A DNA stretch of 64,000 bases. Origin: Amycolatopsis camponoti (GTDB lineage: Bacteria > Actinomycetota > Actinomycetes > Mycobacteriales > Pseudonocardiaceae). Location of the stretch: NCBI RefSeq assembly GCF_902497555.1, contig NZ_CABVGP010000001.1, positions 620,001-684,000 on the forward strand, written 5' to 3'. The notes beneath the pieces were generated by a model that saw only the letters and a program-made list of their open reading frames with translations, searched no databases and was not told the origin of the DNA. Shown piece after piece: positions 7,548-15,551 of the stretch. Numbering within the stretch: position 1 is the first letter of the stretch; every line of letters starts with the position of its first letter. The position numbers were made by a program, and so were the translations under genes.

Positions 7548-7553
7548 TACCGT
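7548..7553 (+). promoter_or_regulatory. Probable -10 box of the YciI-like gene
   Basis: TACCGT matches TANNNT and is followed by 7 nt and the ATG at 7561. No Shine-Dalgarno sequence is present, so leaderless initiation is likely. It lies back to back with the trpS leader promoter. Confidence 0.5.
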
Positions 7554-7560
7554 CTTAACC

Positions 7561-7860
7561 ATGTATGTCGTCCTGCTGAACTACACGGCTCCCATCGAGG
7601 ACATCGACCTGGCGCTCCCGGACCACGCCGAGTGGCTGAACAGGCAGTACGAGCACGGCCACTTCCTGGCGTCCGGGCGGCGGAACCCGCGCATCGGCGG
7701 CGTCATCATCACGCGCCCGCTGAACCGCGGGAAGCTCGACGCCATCCTGGCGTCCGACCCCTTCTGCGTGCGGCACCTCGCCCAGTACGAGGTCATCGAG
7801 TTCTCGCCGACCAAGACCGCTCCGGAGCTGCGCTTGCTCAACGAAGCGATCACGCACTAG
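7561..7860 (+). CDS. YciI-family protein
   Basis: A 99-aa single-domain protein (MYVVLLNYTAPIEDID...). The pattern of an N-terminal strand ending in Tyr, LPDHAEWLNRQYEHGHFLASGRR with a central His, then GVIITRP and DPFCVRHLAQYEVIEF is that of YCII-related domains, small ferredoxin-fold dimers with a conserved His/Asp pair suggested to be catalytic. The biological substrate is unknown for most members. It is divergent from trpS and appears leaderless. It ends at 7860, immediately abutting the convergent 49-aa gene. Confidence 0.85.
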   Translation: MYVVLLNYTAPIEDIDLALPDHAEWLNRQYEHGHFLASGRRNPRIGGVIITRPLNRGKLDAILASDPFCVRHLAQYEVIEFSPTKTAPELRLLNEAITH

Positions 7861-8010
7861 CTAGGCGGCGAGGTCCAGCTTCGCCTTCTTCAGCGCCAGC
7901 ACCGGGCACTTCTTGCAGCGCGGCTTCGACCGGCAGCACTTCTTCTTGACCTTGCCGGCCTTCATCAGCTTGCGCACGACCTTCCGCGGGTCGTCCGGCT
8001 TTTTGCCCAC
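7861..8010 (-). CDS. 49-aa Cys/Lys-rich conserved small protein behind an iron box
   Basis: A GTG at 8010, with GGAAGG 9 nt upstream, opens a 49-codon frame ending in TAG at 7861. The peptide starts MGKKPDDPRK, is strongly basic, and carries four cysteines at residues 25, 26, 32 and 35 in the core KKKCCRSKPRCKKCPVLALK, which looks like a compact metal- or cluster-binding knuckle. I recall similar CC-x5-C-x2-C lysine-rich short proteins in other actinobacteria, without known function. An in-frame GTG at 8016 is too close to the ribosome site. The iron-box-like sequence at 8055-8073 lies in its upstream region, so iron-responsive expression is plausible. Confidence 0.68.
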   Translation of the reverse strand: MGKKPDDPRKVVRKLMKAGKVKKKCCRSKPRCKKCPVLALKKAKLDLAA

Positions 8011-8054
8011 GCGCACGCACCTTCCGAATCGGCGACGTTCACCGGGTTTCCACG

Positions 8055-8073
8055 TTAGGTCAGGCTAACCGAC
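8055..8073 (-). promoter_or_regulatory. DtxR/IdeR-type iron box
   Basis: TTAGGTCAGGCTAACCGAC matches the actinobacterial iron-box consensus TTAGGTTAGGCTAACCTAA at 16 of 19 positions, with the central palindrome AGGCTAACC intact. It lies 45 bp upstream of the 49-aa gene on the minus strand and 132 bp upstream of typA on the plus strand. With the usual co-repressor logic it would silence transcription when iron is plentiful. Which side it controls is inference; distance favours the small gene. Confidence 0.65.
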
Positions 8074-8204
8074 GTGGGGGCGTGGGGCCGCTCACAAAGG
8101 GGTGGCAGGTATCCTGGGTGAGGTCCGCGTGTGACCAGAGCCGGTCACGGGATGCCTGACGGGCTTACGCGGCCATCCAACCCTTGAAGTTCAGGAGTTC
8201 TCGC

Positions 8205-10130
8205 GTGCCCGCAGCCAGCGCTACCGTCGAAACCGGCCGGCCGACCGGTAAGACCCGGCCCGACCTGCGCAACGTCGCGATCGTCGCCCACGTCGACCAC
8301 GGCAAGACCACCCTCGTGGACGCGATGCTGCGCCAGTCCGGCGCCTTCGCCGAGCGGGCCGAGCTCGTCGACCGGGTCATGGACTCGGGCGAGCTCGAGC
8401 GCGAAAAGGGCATCACGATCCTCGCGAAGAACACCTCGATCCACCGCCAGACGCCCGAGGGCCAGGTGACGATCAACGTCATCGACACCCCCGGCCACGC
8501 CGACTTCGGCGGTGAGGTCGAGCGCGGCCTGGCCATGGTCGACGGCGTCGTCCTGCTGGTCGACGCGTCCGAGGGCCCGCTCCCGCAGACCCGTTTCGTA
8601 CTGCGTAAGACGCTCGAAGCCGGCCTGCCGGTGATCCTGCTGGTCAACAAGACCGACCGCCCGGACGCGCGGATCGCCGAGGTCGTCGAGGAGACCCACG
8701 ACCTGCTGCTCGAGCTGGCCAGCGACATCGAGAACGCCGACCACGACGCGATCCTCGACCTCCCGGTCGTCTACGCCTCCGCGCGCGCCGGCAAGGCGAG
8801 CCTGGAGCAGCCCGCCGACGGCGAGATCCCCGAGAGCGAGAACCTCGACCCGCTGTTCGAGACGCTGCTCCGGCACGTGCCGCCGCCCGCCGCCGACCTC
8901 GACGCGCCGCTGCAGGCGCTCGTCACCAACCTCGACGCGTCGAACTTCCTCGGCCGCATCGCGCTGATCCGCATCCACGCCGGCAAGCTCCGCAAGGGCC
9001 AGACCGTCGCCTGGATGCGCGAAGACGGCACGACGCAGAACGTCCGCATCTCCGAGCTGCTGGTCACCGAGGCGCTCACCCGCGTCCCGGCGACCGAGGC
9101 CAGCGCCGGCGAGCTCGTCGCCATCGCCGGCATCCCGGAGATCACCATCGGCGACACCCTCGCCGACTCCGAGACGCCGGTGGCGCTGCCCCGGATCACC
9201 GTCGACGAGCCCGCGATCTCGATGACCATCGGTGTCAACACCTCGCCGCTGGCCGGGCGCAACGGCGGCGACAAGGTCACCGCGCGGCTGGTCAAGGCCC
9301 GCCTGGACCAGGAGCTGATCGGTAACGTCAGCATCCGCGTCCTGCCGACCGAGCGCCCCGACACCTGGGAGGTCCAGGGCCGTGGCGAGCTGGCGCTGGC
9401 GATCCTCGTCGAGCAGATGCGGCGCGAGGGCTTCGAGCTGACCGTCGGCAAGCCGCAGGTGGTGCTGCGCACGATCGACGGCAAGCTGCACGAGCCGTTC
9501 GAGCGCCTCTACATCGACTCGCCGGAGGAGCACCTCGGCGCGATCACCCAGCTCCTGGCCGCGCGCAAGGGCCGCATGGAAGACATGAGCGGCAACGGCA
9601 CCGGCCGGATCAAGCTGGAGTACGTGCTCCCGTCGCGCGGCCTGATCAGCTTCCGCACCGACTTCCTCACCGAGACCCGCGGCACCGGCATCGCGAACCA
9701 CGTGTTCGAGGGCTACTTCCCGTGGGCCGGCGAGATCCGCACCCGGCACAGCGGCTCCTTGGTCGCCGACCGGACCGGCCCGGTCACCGCGTACGCGATG
9801 ATCCAGCTGGCCGACCGCGGCACCTTCTTCGTCGAGCCGGGCGCCGAGGTGTACGAGGGCATGGTCGTGGGCGAGAACCCGCGCTTCGAGGACCTCGACA
9901 TCAACATCACCAAGGAGAAGAAGCTGACGAACATGCGTCAGTCCTCCGCCGACGTGATGGAGACGCTGGCCCGCCCGCGCAAGATGGGCCTGGAAGAGGC
10001 GCTGGAGTTCTGCTCCGTCGACGAGTGCGTCGAGGTCGCGCCCGAGGTCGTCCGGGTCCGCAAGGTCACCCTGGACATCAACACCCGGGCGAAGGAGCGT
10101 TCGCGCGCGAAGAGCCGCGACAACAGCTGA
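8205..10130 (+). CDS. typA: Ribosome-associated GTPase TypA/BipA
   Basis: A 641-aa translational GTPase. G1 AHVDHGKT lies at residues 28-35, G2 in REKGITILAKN, G3 DTPGHADFGGE, G4 NKTD and G5 SARAG, followed by domain II, EF-G-like domains III and V and the TypA-specific C-terminal domain (MRQSSADVMETLARPRKMG). GTG at 8205 is chosen because AGGAG stands 7 nt upstream; a TTG 21 bases earlier has no ribosome site. TypA binds the ribosome near the A site and helps growth under cold or stress. The GTA CTG CGT AAG codons at 8598-8609 contain the TAC-N3-GTAAG motif. A strong terminator follows. Confidence 0.96.
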   Translation: MPAASATVETGRPTGKTRPDLRNVAIVAHVDHGKTTLVDAMLRQSGAFAERAELVDRVMDSGELEREKGITILAKNTSIHRQTPEGQVTINVIDTPGHADFGGEVERGLAMVDGVVLLVDASEGPLPQTRFVLRKTLEAGLPVILLVNKTDRPDARIAEVVEETHDLLLELASDIENADHDAILDLPVVYASARAGKASLEQPADGEIPESENLDPLFETLLRHVPPPAADLDAPLQALVTNLDASNFLGRIALIRIHAGKLRKGQTVAWMREDGTTQNVRISELLVTEALTRVPATEASAGELVAIAGIPEITIGDTLADSETPVALPRITVDEPAISMTIGVNTSPLAGRNGGDKVTARLVKARLDQELIGNVSIRVLPTERPDTWEVQGRGELALAILVEQMRREGFELTVGKPQVVLRTIDGKLHEPFERLYIDSPEEHLGAITQLLAARKGRMEDMSGNGTGRIKLEYVLPSRGLISFRTDFLTETRGTGIANHVFEGYFPWAGEIRTRHSGSLVADRTGPVTAYAMIQLADRGTFFVEPGAEVYEGMVVGENPRFEDLDINITKEKKLTNMRQSSADVMETLARPRKMGLEEALEFCSVDECVEVAPEVVRVRKVTLDINTRAKERSRAKSRDNS

Positions 10131-10150
10131 ATCAGCAGAAAATCGCGTAA

Positions 10151-10181
10151 AAACCTCCCGGCGTACCACGCCGGGAGGTTT
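10151..10181 (+). terminator. Intrinsic terminator of typA
   Basis: A perfect 13-bp stem, 10151-10163 with 10169-10181 (AAACCTCCCGGCG and its complement), with a 5-nt loop and a T-rich end, 20 bases after the typA stop. Confidence 0.88.
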
Positions 10182-10514
10182 TTGCATTGCGAGCCCGTCA
10201 CCCTGGGTGGACAATAGACCGACGCGAAGTCACGAATTCCGCTGTTCTTCTCCTTATATCTTTATAGGGGTTTTCGTGGATTCGACGCCTGGTGTTCACC
10301 ACCGGGTCGAACCCGTCTCGTGTCCGGGGCGTGTTCGTTCCGCCGTTCCGGAACGGTCCGGGAACCCGGACGGTGCGCCGCGCGTCTTTTTCGATAGCGG
10401 CACCAAGCGGCGCCGCGCCCGGCCGATCCGGGTACGGGAATCCCGGTTCCGGCCGCGGACGCGGCCGTGGGAGCATGGCTGACCCGATCGGGGAGATTCT
10501 GGGAGGAACGGGGC
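10182..10514. other. Intergenic region before the first peptide-binding lipoprotein gene
   Basis: About 330 bases without a gene. It holds an AT-rich patch at 10251-10275 (TCCTTATATCTTTATAGG) and a perfect 14-bp palindrome CCGTTCCGGAACGG at 10343-10356, either of which could be promoter or operator. No tRNA or small ORF with a ribosome site was found. The ribosome site GGGAGGA for the next gene is at 10501-10507. Confidence 0.5.
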
Positions 10515-12251
10515 GTGCGGGTGAATCGCAAGGCGGTGCCGGTACTGGCACTCGCGGCCGTGCTGGTCACCTCCTGCTCGAACACCCCGCCGCCGCCGGT
10601 GGTGTCCTCGTCGGTCCCGCCCCCGCCGACCACCGGGAAGACGCCGTCGCAGATCGTCGTCGGGGTCGACGACGTGCTCGGCGGGTACAACCCGCACAAC
10701 CTGGCCGACTCCTCGCAGGTGACCTCCGCGCTGTCGCAGCTGCTGCTGCCCTCGGTGTTCCGCCAGAAGGACGACGGCAGCACCCAGCTCGACAAGAACC
10801 TCATGAAGTCCGCCGAGGTGGTCTCCCAGCAGCCGTTCGTGGTCGCCTACGAGATCCGCCCGGACGCGTCCTGGTCCGACGGCGCGCCCATCGCCGCCGA
10901 GGACTTCGACTACCTGCGCACCCAGATGCGCGACCAGCCCGGCGTGATCGGGCCGGCCGGCTACCGGCAGATCACCGACCTGCAGTCCCGCGAAGGCGGC
11001 AAGCGCGTCGAGGTCACCTTCGCGAAGCCCTACCCGGGCTGGCAGACGCTGTTCTCGGACCTGCTGCCCGCCCACCTGCTGAAGGACGCGCCCGACGGCT
11101 GGCGCGGGGCCCTGGCCTCGAACTTCCCGGCCATCGCCGGCCCGTTCTCGATCAAGAGCCTCGACACCGCCCGCGGCGAGGTGATCCTCGAGCGCAACGA
11201 GCGCTACTGGGAGAAGCCCGCGGCGATCGACCGGATCGTGCTGCGCCGCTCGGACCAGAACACGCTGCTGGCCGCGTTGCGCAGCGGCAACGACCAGTTC
11301 GCGCTGGCCAGGACCACCGGCGACGAGCTCAAGCTGCTCGGCGAGCTCGGCCCGGCCGTGCAGCTGCACACTGTGGCCCGGCCGCTGGTCGCCGACGTGC
11401 TGCTGCGGCCGGTCAGCGCGACGCTGCACGACACGCAGGTCCGCGCCGGGATCGCCGCACTGATCGACCGGGCCAAGCTGGTCACCGAAGGCGTCAACGG
11501 TGGCCCGTCGTCGCAGCTGCACGCCGACGCGCAGGTGACGGCGCCGTCGGTGAAGGGGTACACGGCGACCATCCCGCCCGGCCCGCCCACCGCCCCCGAC
11601 ATGGCCAAGGCGGAGGAGTCGCTGAAGGCGGCCGGCTACGCCAAGACCGCGGGCACCTGGCGCAAGAACGGCAAGGCGCTCTCGCTGGTGATCGCCTCGC
11701 CCGGCACCCAGGAGCCGTACGCGACGATCGCCAAGGAGCTCACCAGCCAGCTGTCCGCGCAGGGCATCGAGGTCAACGCGATCACGCCACAGCCGCGCGA
11801 CCTGTTCAGCGGCCTGCTCGCGATGCCGGTCACCGGCGGGATCCAGCAGCCGACCGGCGACTCGGCGGGCAGCGTCGGTGTCGACATCGCGGTCGTGCCG
11901 CAGGCGGTCGGCGGCGACACGGCCTCGGTGCTCGCGTCGACCTTCGGCTGCCGCCCCGAACAGACGGCAGCGGGGACGGACCCGGCGAAGCCCGTCGTTC
12001 CGGGCAATTCGGCGGGGTTCTGCGACCCGGCACTGCAGCCGTCGATCGACGCGGCGCTGTCCGGGGCGACCCCGGTCACCGAGGCCCTGACCACTCTTGA
12101 GCCTGAACTTTGGCGCCAGAACGTGGTGATCCCGCTGTTCCAATTGGCTGACACCCTGGCGATCGGTTCGGGCATCTCGGGCGTAACCCCGGGTCCTCCG
12201 ATGGTGGGCCCGTTCGGGTCCGCCGTGAACTGGACTCGCGGCCCGAAGTAA
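10515..12251 (+). CDS. Extracellular solute-binding lipoprotein, family 5 (oligopeptide/dipeptide type)
   Basis: A 578-aa exported lipoprotein. A short basic start (VRVNRKAVPVLALAAVLVTSC) gives a lipobox VTSC near residue 18, followed by a Pro-rich linker. The body shows the family-5 pattern: SQIVVGVDDVLGGYNPHN, SWSDGAPIAAEDFDYLR, a VILERNERYW segment, LVGPFGSAVNW at the end. It binds peptides or similar ligands outside the membrane. GTG at 10515 has GGGAGGA 7 nt upstream. A second family-5 lipoprotein gene and the two permease genes follow, so the permeases may serve both. Confidence 0.88.
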   Translation: MRVNRKAVPVLALAAVLVTSCSNTPPPPVVSSSVPPPPTTGKTPSQIVVGVDDVLGGYNPHNLADSSQVTSALSQLLLPSVFRQKDDGSTQLDKNLMKSAEVVSQQPFVVAYEIRPDASWSDGAPIAAEDFDYLRTQMRDQPGVIGPAGYRQITDLQSREGGKRVEVTFAKPYPGWQTLFSDLLPAHLLKDAPDGWRGALASNFPAIAGPFSIKSLDTARGEVILERNERYWEKPAAIDRIVLRRSDQNTLLAALRSGNDQFALARTTGDELKLLGELGPAVQLHTVARPLVADVLLRPVSATLHDTQVRAGIAALIDRAKLVTEGVNGGPSSQLHADAQVTAPSVKGYTATIPPGPPTAPDMAKAEESLKAAGYAKTAGTWRKNGKALSLVIASPGTQEPYATIAKELTSQLSAQGIEVNAITPQPRDLFSGLLAMPVTGGIQQPTGDSAGSVGVDIAVVPQAVGGDTASVLASTFGCRPEQTAAGTDPAKPVVPGNSAGFCDPALQPSIDAALSGATPVTEALTTLEPELWRQNVVIPLFQLADTLAIGSGISGVTPGPPMVGPFGSAVNWTRGPK

Positions 12252-12358
12252 TCGCGCGACTACGCATTCAGTACTACCGGGTGATCTTGACGCACGCCTT
12301 CGAGTGGGACTCGGTGAATCCGTGAGGTAACCGTCGTATTTCTGGATGTCCACTGGAA

Positions 12359-12374
12359 GTCACCCTTTGGTCAC
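12359..12374 (+). promoter_or_regulatory. GTCAC-N6-GTCAC direct repeat (MtrA-box-like)
   Basis: GTCAC at 12359-12363 and again at 12370-12374, 11 bp apart. It resembles the GTNAC-type direct repeats reported for MtrA in related actinomycetes, and mtrA lies in this window. It sits 65 bases upstream of the promoter of the second lipoprotein gene. The assignment to MtrA is tentative. Confidence 0.35.
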
Positions 12375-12438
12375 GATCGACCCTGAACTGGTGACTGTCG
12401 GTACTTTTCCTTTCTAGCGTGCACCCGCAGTGCGCCAG

Positions 12439-12466
12439 TTGAGTGTCGCTTGGCGTGTCGTAGGCT
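12439..12466 (+). promoter_or_regulatory. Candidate promoter of the second binding-lipoprotein gene
   Basis: TTGAGT (12439-12444), a 16-bp spacer and TAGGCT (12461-12466) form a reasonable housekeeping-type promoter, about 70 bases before the ATG at 12537. Confidence 0.5.
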
Positions 12467-12536
12467 CCGGCACCAAACCGGAGCGGTGTGGGTCCTTGTC
12501 ACAATTCAAGGGCTCAGTGCTAGGAGGGCACACTTC

Positions 12537-14348
12537 ATGAGGAGAACCAAAGCAGTCTCCGCCTTGTCGCTCGTCGCAGGCGCCTCGCTGCTGCTGAGCG
12601 CCTGCAGCGGTGGCGACTCGGGCTCGGGCAGCACCGACCAGAACGGATCGTCGACCGACGTCAAGTCGATGGCGGTCGGCAAGGCCGAGCAGGGTGACAC
12701 GTTCAAGCTCGCGGACGTCAAGGGCTGGGACGGCACGGTCACGGTCGGGATCGACGACGGGTACTCCGGGTACAACAACAACACCCCGGACACCAACAGC
12801 TCGTACAACACCTACATCTTGACCGCCGTGCTCGAAGACGCGTTCGTCCTCGACGGCAACAACAAGATCCTGCTCAACAAGGACATTCTCGACTCGGTCG
12901 ACGTGACCTCCAAGGACCCGCAGGTCGTCACGTACAAGATCAAGCCGAACCTGAAGTGGTCGGACGACGCCCCCTTCGACTGCAAGGACTTCTACCTGGC
13001 CTGGCTCGCCCAGAGCGGGCAGGCGAAGGGCGCGGAGGGCAAGAACCCGTTCGACGCGGCCTCGACCACCGGCTACGACAAGATCAAGACGGCCACCTGC
13101 AAGGACAACCTGACCCTCGAGACGGACTTCAGCGAGCCGTACCTCGACTACAAGGGCCTGTTCAGCGGGGTTCAGCTCCTGCCGGCGCACATCCTCGAGC
13201 AGAAGACCGGCATCGCGGACATCACCAAGCTCGCGCCGACCGGTGACCCGGCCCAGCTGTCCAAGGCCGGCGACTTCTGGACGAACAAGTGGAAGGGCTT
13301 CGACAAGTCGATCATGCCGGCCTCGGGCCCGTACATGATCGACTCGTTCGACGCGAACCAGAAGTCCGTCACGCTGGTGAAGAACCCGAAGTGGGCGGGC
13401 GGCAAGGGCGGCCCGGCCAAGCTCGTGGTCCGCGCCATGGAAGACACCAAGGCCATGGCGACCGCGCTGCAGAACGGTGAGATCGACGTCGCGGCGTCGA
13501 CCCAGCCGGACGCCACCGCGGCGGCCACGATGAAGGGCCTCGCGGCGCAGGGCGTGACCTACGGGTCGGCCTCGCAGCTGACCTACGAGCACCTGGACCT
13601 GCAGTTCAACCGCATGTTCAAGGACGACGCGCTCCGCAAGGCGTTCTTCGAGGTGGTCGACCGCAAGGCGATCACCGACAAGCTGCTCAAGGAAGTCCAG
13701 GCCGACGCGGCTCCGCTGAACTCGATCGTGTTCTTCCAGGGTGAAGAGGGCTACACCGACCTCTACGGCAGCAAGGCCGGACTGGGTGCCGAGGCCGCGG
13801 CCAAGACCCTGACCGACGCCGGCTGGGTCAAGGGTGGCGACGGCATCTTCGCCAAGGGTGGCCAGCGGGCCTCGTTCAAGATCACGCACAACCAGAACGC
13901 CCGCCGCAGCCAGACCGTCGAGATCATCATCTCGCAGGCCAAGGCGGCCGGTATCGAGGTCAAGGACGAGACCGACGCCAACTTCCTCAAGGGCGGCCGC
14001 GTCTCGACCGGTGACTACGACATCGCGCTGTTCGGCTGGTCCTCCCCGCCGTTCAAGTCGCAGTCGCGTTCGATCTACGTCTGCCCGAACGCCGGTGGTG
14101 ACCAGAACTACCAGAACCTCTGCGACCCGAAGATCGACGAGGCGTTCAAGACCGCGGTCGGCGCGACCGACGAGCAGGTCAAGCTGCAGAGCTACCAGGC
14201 AGCCGACAAGGCCATCGCGGACAAGTACGCGACGCTCCCGCTGTTCCAGACGCCGAGCATGTGGGCGTTCAAGGGCATTGACCGCGCGTACATGCAGTCC
14301 TACAACGGTGTCCTGTGGAACGTCGGCGAGTGGGAGCAGAAGAAGTAG
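12537..14348 (+). CDS. Oligopeptide/dipeptide ABC transporter substrate-binding lipoprotein
   Basis: A 603-aa family-5 binding protein. The signal peptide is MRRTKAVSALSLVAGASLL and the lipobox LSAC is near residue 22, followed by a Gly/Ser linker. The body has GTVTVGIDDGYSGYNNN, LKWSDDAPFDCKDFYLAW and the C-terminal GVLWNVGEW. ATG at 12537 is preceded by AGGAGGG at 8 nt. It is the likely main receptor of the permease pair downstream. The two lipoproteins in this cluster are clearly different in sequence, suggesting two ligand ranges for one channel. Lysine is frequent, which is unusual beside its Arg-rich neighbours and fits a surface-exposed soluble protein. Confidence 0.92.
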   Translation: MRRTKAVSALSLVAGASLLLSACSGGDSGSGSTDQNGSSTDVKSMAVGKAEQGDTFKLADVKGWDGTVTVGIDDGYSGYNNNTPDTNSSYNTYILTAVLEDAFVLDGNNKILLNKDILDSVDVTSKDPQVVTYKIKPNLKWSDDAPFDCKDFYLAWLAQSGQAKGAEGKNPFDAASTTGYDKIKTATCKDNLTLETDFSEPYLDYKGLFSGVQLLPAHILEQKTGIADITKLAPTGDPAQLSKAGDFWTNKWKGFDKSIMPASGPYMIDSFDANQKSVTLVKNPKWAGGKGGPAKLVVRAMEDTKAMATALQNGEIDVAASTQPDATAAATMKGLAAQGVTYGSASQLTYEHLDLQFNRMFKDDALRKAFFEVVDRKAITDKLLKEVQADAAPLNSIVFFQGEEGYTDLYGSKAGLGAEAAAKTLTDAGWVKGGDGIFAKGGQRASFKITHNQNARRSQTVEIIISQAKAAGIEVKDETDANFLKGGRVSTGDYDIALFGWSSPPFKSQSRSIYVCPNAGGDQNYQNLCDPKIDEAFKTAVGATDEQVKLQSYQAADKAIADKYATLPLFQTPSMWAFKGIDRAYMQSYNGVLWNVGEWEQKK

Positions 14349-14393
14349 GGCTCGTCCCGCCTCTTCGTTTCCCTCGCTCCAGATGACCTGGGA

Positions 14394-14430
14394 GGTACCG
14401 GGGTCCGGCCACGAGCCGGGCCCCGGTACC
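14394..14430. terminator. Hairpin between the binding protein and permease genes
   Basis: A 16-bp stem (14394-14409 with 14415-14430, one G-U pair; GGTACCGGGG... to ...CCCCGGTACC) and a 5-nt loop, without a clear U tract. It may attenuate read-through so that the lipoprotein is made in excess over the permeases. Confidence 0.6.
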
Positions 14431-14445
14431 CACCGGAAGTAGCTG

Positions 14446-14473
14446 TTGACCGTAGGGTTACCCCCATTACGGT
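14446..14473 (+). promoter_or_regulatory. Candidate promoter of the permease genes
   Basis: TTGACC (14446-14451), a 16-bp spacer and TACGGT (14468-14473). It lies after the hairpin and about 60 bases before the first permease gene. Confidence 0.5.
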
Positions 14474-14534
14474 AGACAACCGGGCGGCGGTCCAGCGCAC
14501 TTCTGACGACCAGGCCCGGATGAGGAGCAGTTCG

Positions 14535-15551
14535 TTGAACCTGGTGATCTATATCCTTCGCCGTCTGGCGATATCGATTCCCGTCCTCCTGGTCGGGACC
14601 TTTTTGTCGTTCGTGATGGTCGCCGCCACCGGTGACCCGCTCGGCGAGCTTCGGCACAACCCGAACATCAGCAAGGCAGCCCTGGACTCCCTCTCCCACA
14701 AGCTGGGCCTGGACCAGGGCGTCGTGCCGCGCTACTTCAGCTGGCTCGGGGACTTCCTGTCGGGTGACTGGGGCACGTCGATCGCGCAGGGCAACGCGCT
14801 CCAGCCGGTCGCGCCCAAGGTGATGGCGGCCTTCGGCGTCACGTTCAAGCTGGTCGTCGGAGCCGAGATCCTCGCGCTGATCATCGGCATCATCGTCGGC
14901 GTGCTCGCCGCGGTGAAGCAGTACTCGATCATCGACTACCTCGCCACCACGCTCGCCTTCCTGCTGTTCTCGATGCCCATCTTCTGCATCGCGATCGTGC
15001 TGAAGAACTACGCCATCGAGATCAACGGGTGGGTGCGCGACCTCGGCCTGCAGGACGTCCTCGGCAATCCATGGCTACGCACGACCAGCCCGGAACAGCT
15101 GAAAACGGACGGCGTCGGGGACTTCATCACGAGCACGATCGGTGCCTACCTGCTCCCGACGCTGTCGATCATGGCGATCAGCTTCGCCGCGTACAGCCGG
15201 TTCCAGCGGGCCTCGATGCTCGAGGTGATGAACTCGGACTACGTGCGCACCGCGCGGGCCAAGGGCCTCGCGAACGGCCGGGTCATCTTCCGGCACGCGT
15301 TCCGCAACGCCCTGATCCCCGTGACGACGCTGTTCTCGGTGAACTTCGGGTCGGTGCTCGCCGGCGCGATCATCACCGAAACGGTGTTCAACTGGCACGG
15401 TATGGGCACGTTGCTGGTGGAAGCCGTCAACAAGAACGACACTCAGGTGATGATGGGCTGGCTCGTGGTCATCGCCACCAGCGTGATCGTCGCCAACCTG
15501 ATCGCCGACCTGGTGTACGGCATCCTGGACCCGAGGATTCGCGTTGGCTGA
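14535..15551 (+). CDS. Peptide ABC transporter permease, DppB/OppB type
   Basis: A 338-aa inner-membrane permease with about six transmembrane segments: LVIYILRRLAISIPVLLVG at the start, then VTFKLVVGAEILALIIGIIV, a YLATTLAFLLFSMPIFCIA segment and the C-terminal LVVIATSVIVANLIADLVY. The EAA-type loop for contact with the ATPase reads YVRTARAKGLANGRVIFRHAFRNALIP. TTG at 14535 is preferred because AGGAG stands 7 nt upstream; an ATG at 14520 lacks a ribosome site but would add only five residues. It overlaps the second permease gene by 8 bases. Confidence 0.92.
   Translation: MNLVIYILRRLAISIPVLLVGTFLSFVMVAATGDPLGELRHNPNISKAALDSLSHKLGLDQGVVPRYFSWLGDFLSGDWGTSIAQGNALQPVAPKVMAAFGVTFKLVVGAEILALIIGIIVGVLAAVKQYSIIDYLATTLAFLLFSMPIFCIAIVLKNYAIEINGWVRDLGLQDVLGNPWLRTTSPEQLKTDGVGDFITSTIGAYLLPTLSIMAISFAAYSRFQRASMLEVMNSDYVRTARAKGLANGRVIFRHAFRNALIPVTTLFSVNFGSVLAGAIITETVFNWHGMGTLLVEAVNKNDTQVMMGWLVVIATSVIVANLIADLVYGILDPRIRVG

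Noticed and set aside
10290..10330. tRNA-like T-arm (GGGTTCGACCCGG on the minus strand)
   Set aside because: The arms do not pair as a T stem and no acceptor stem or anticodon arm fits around it.
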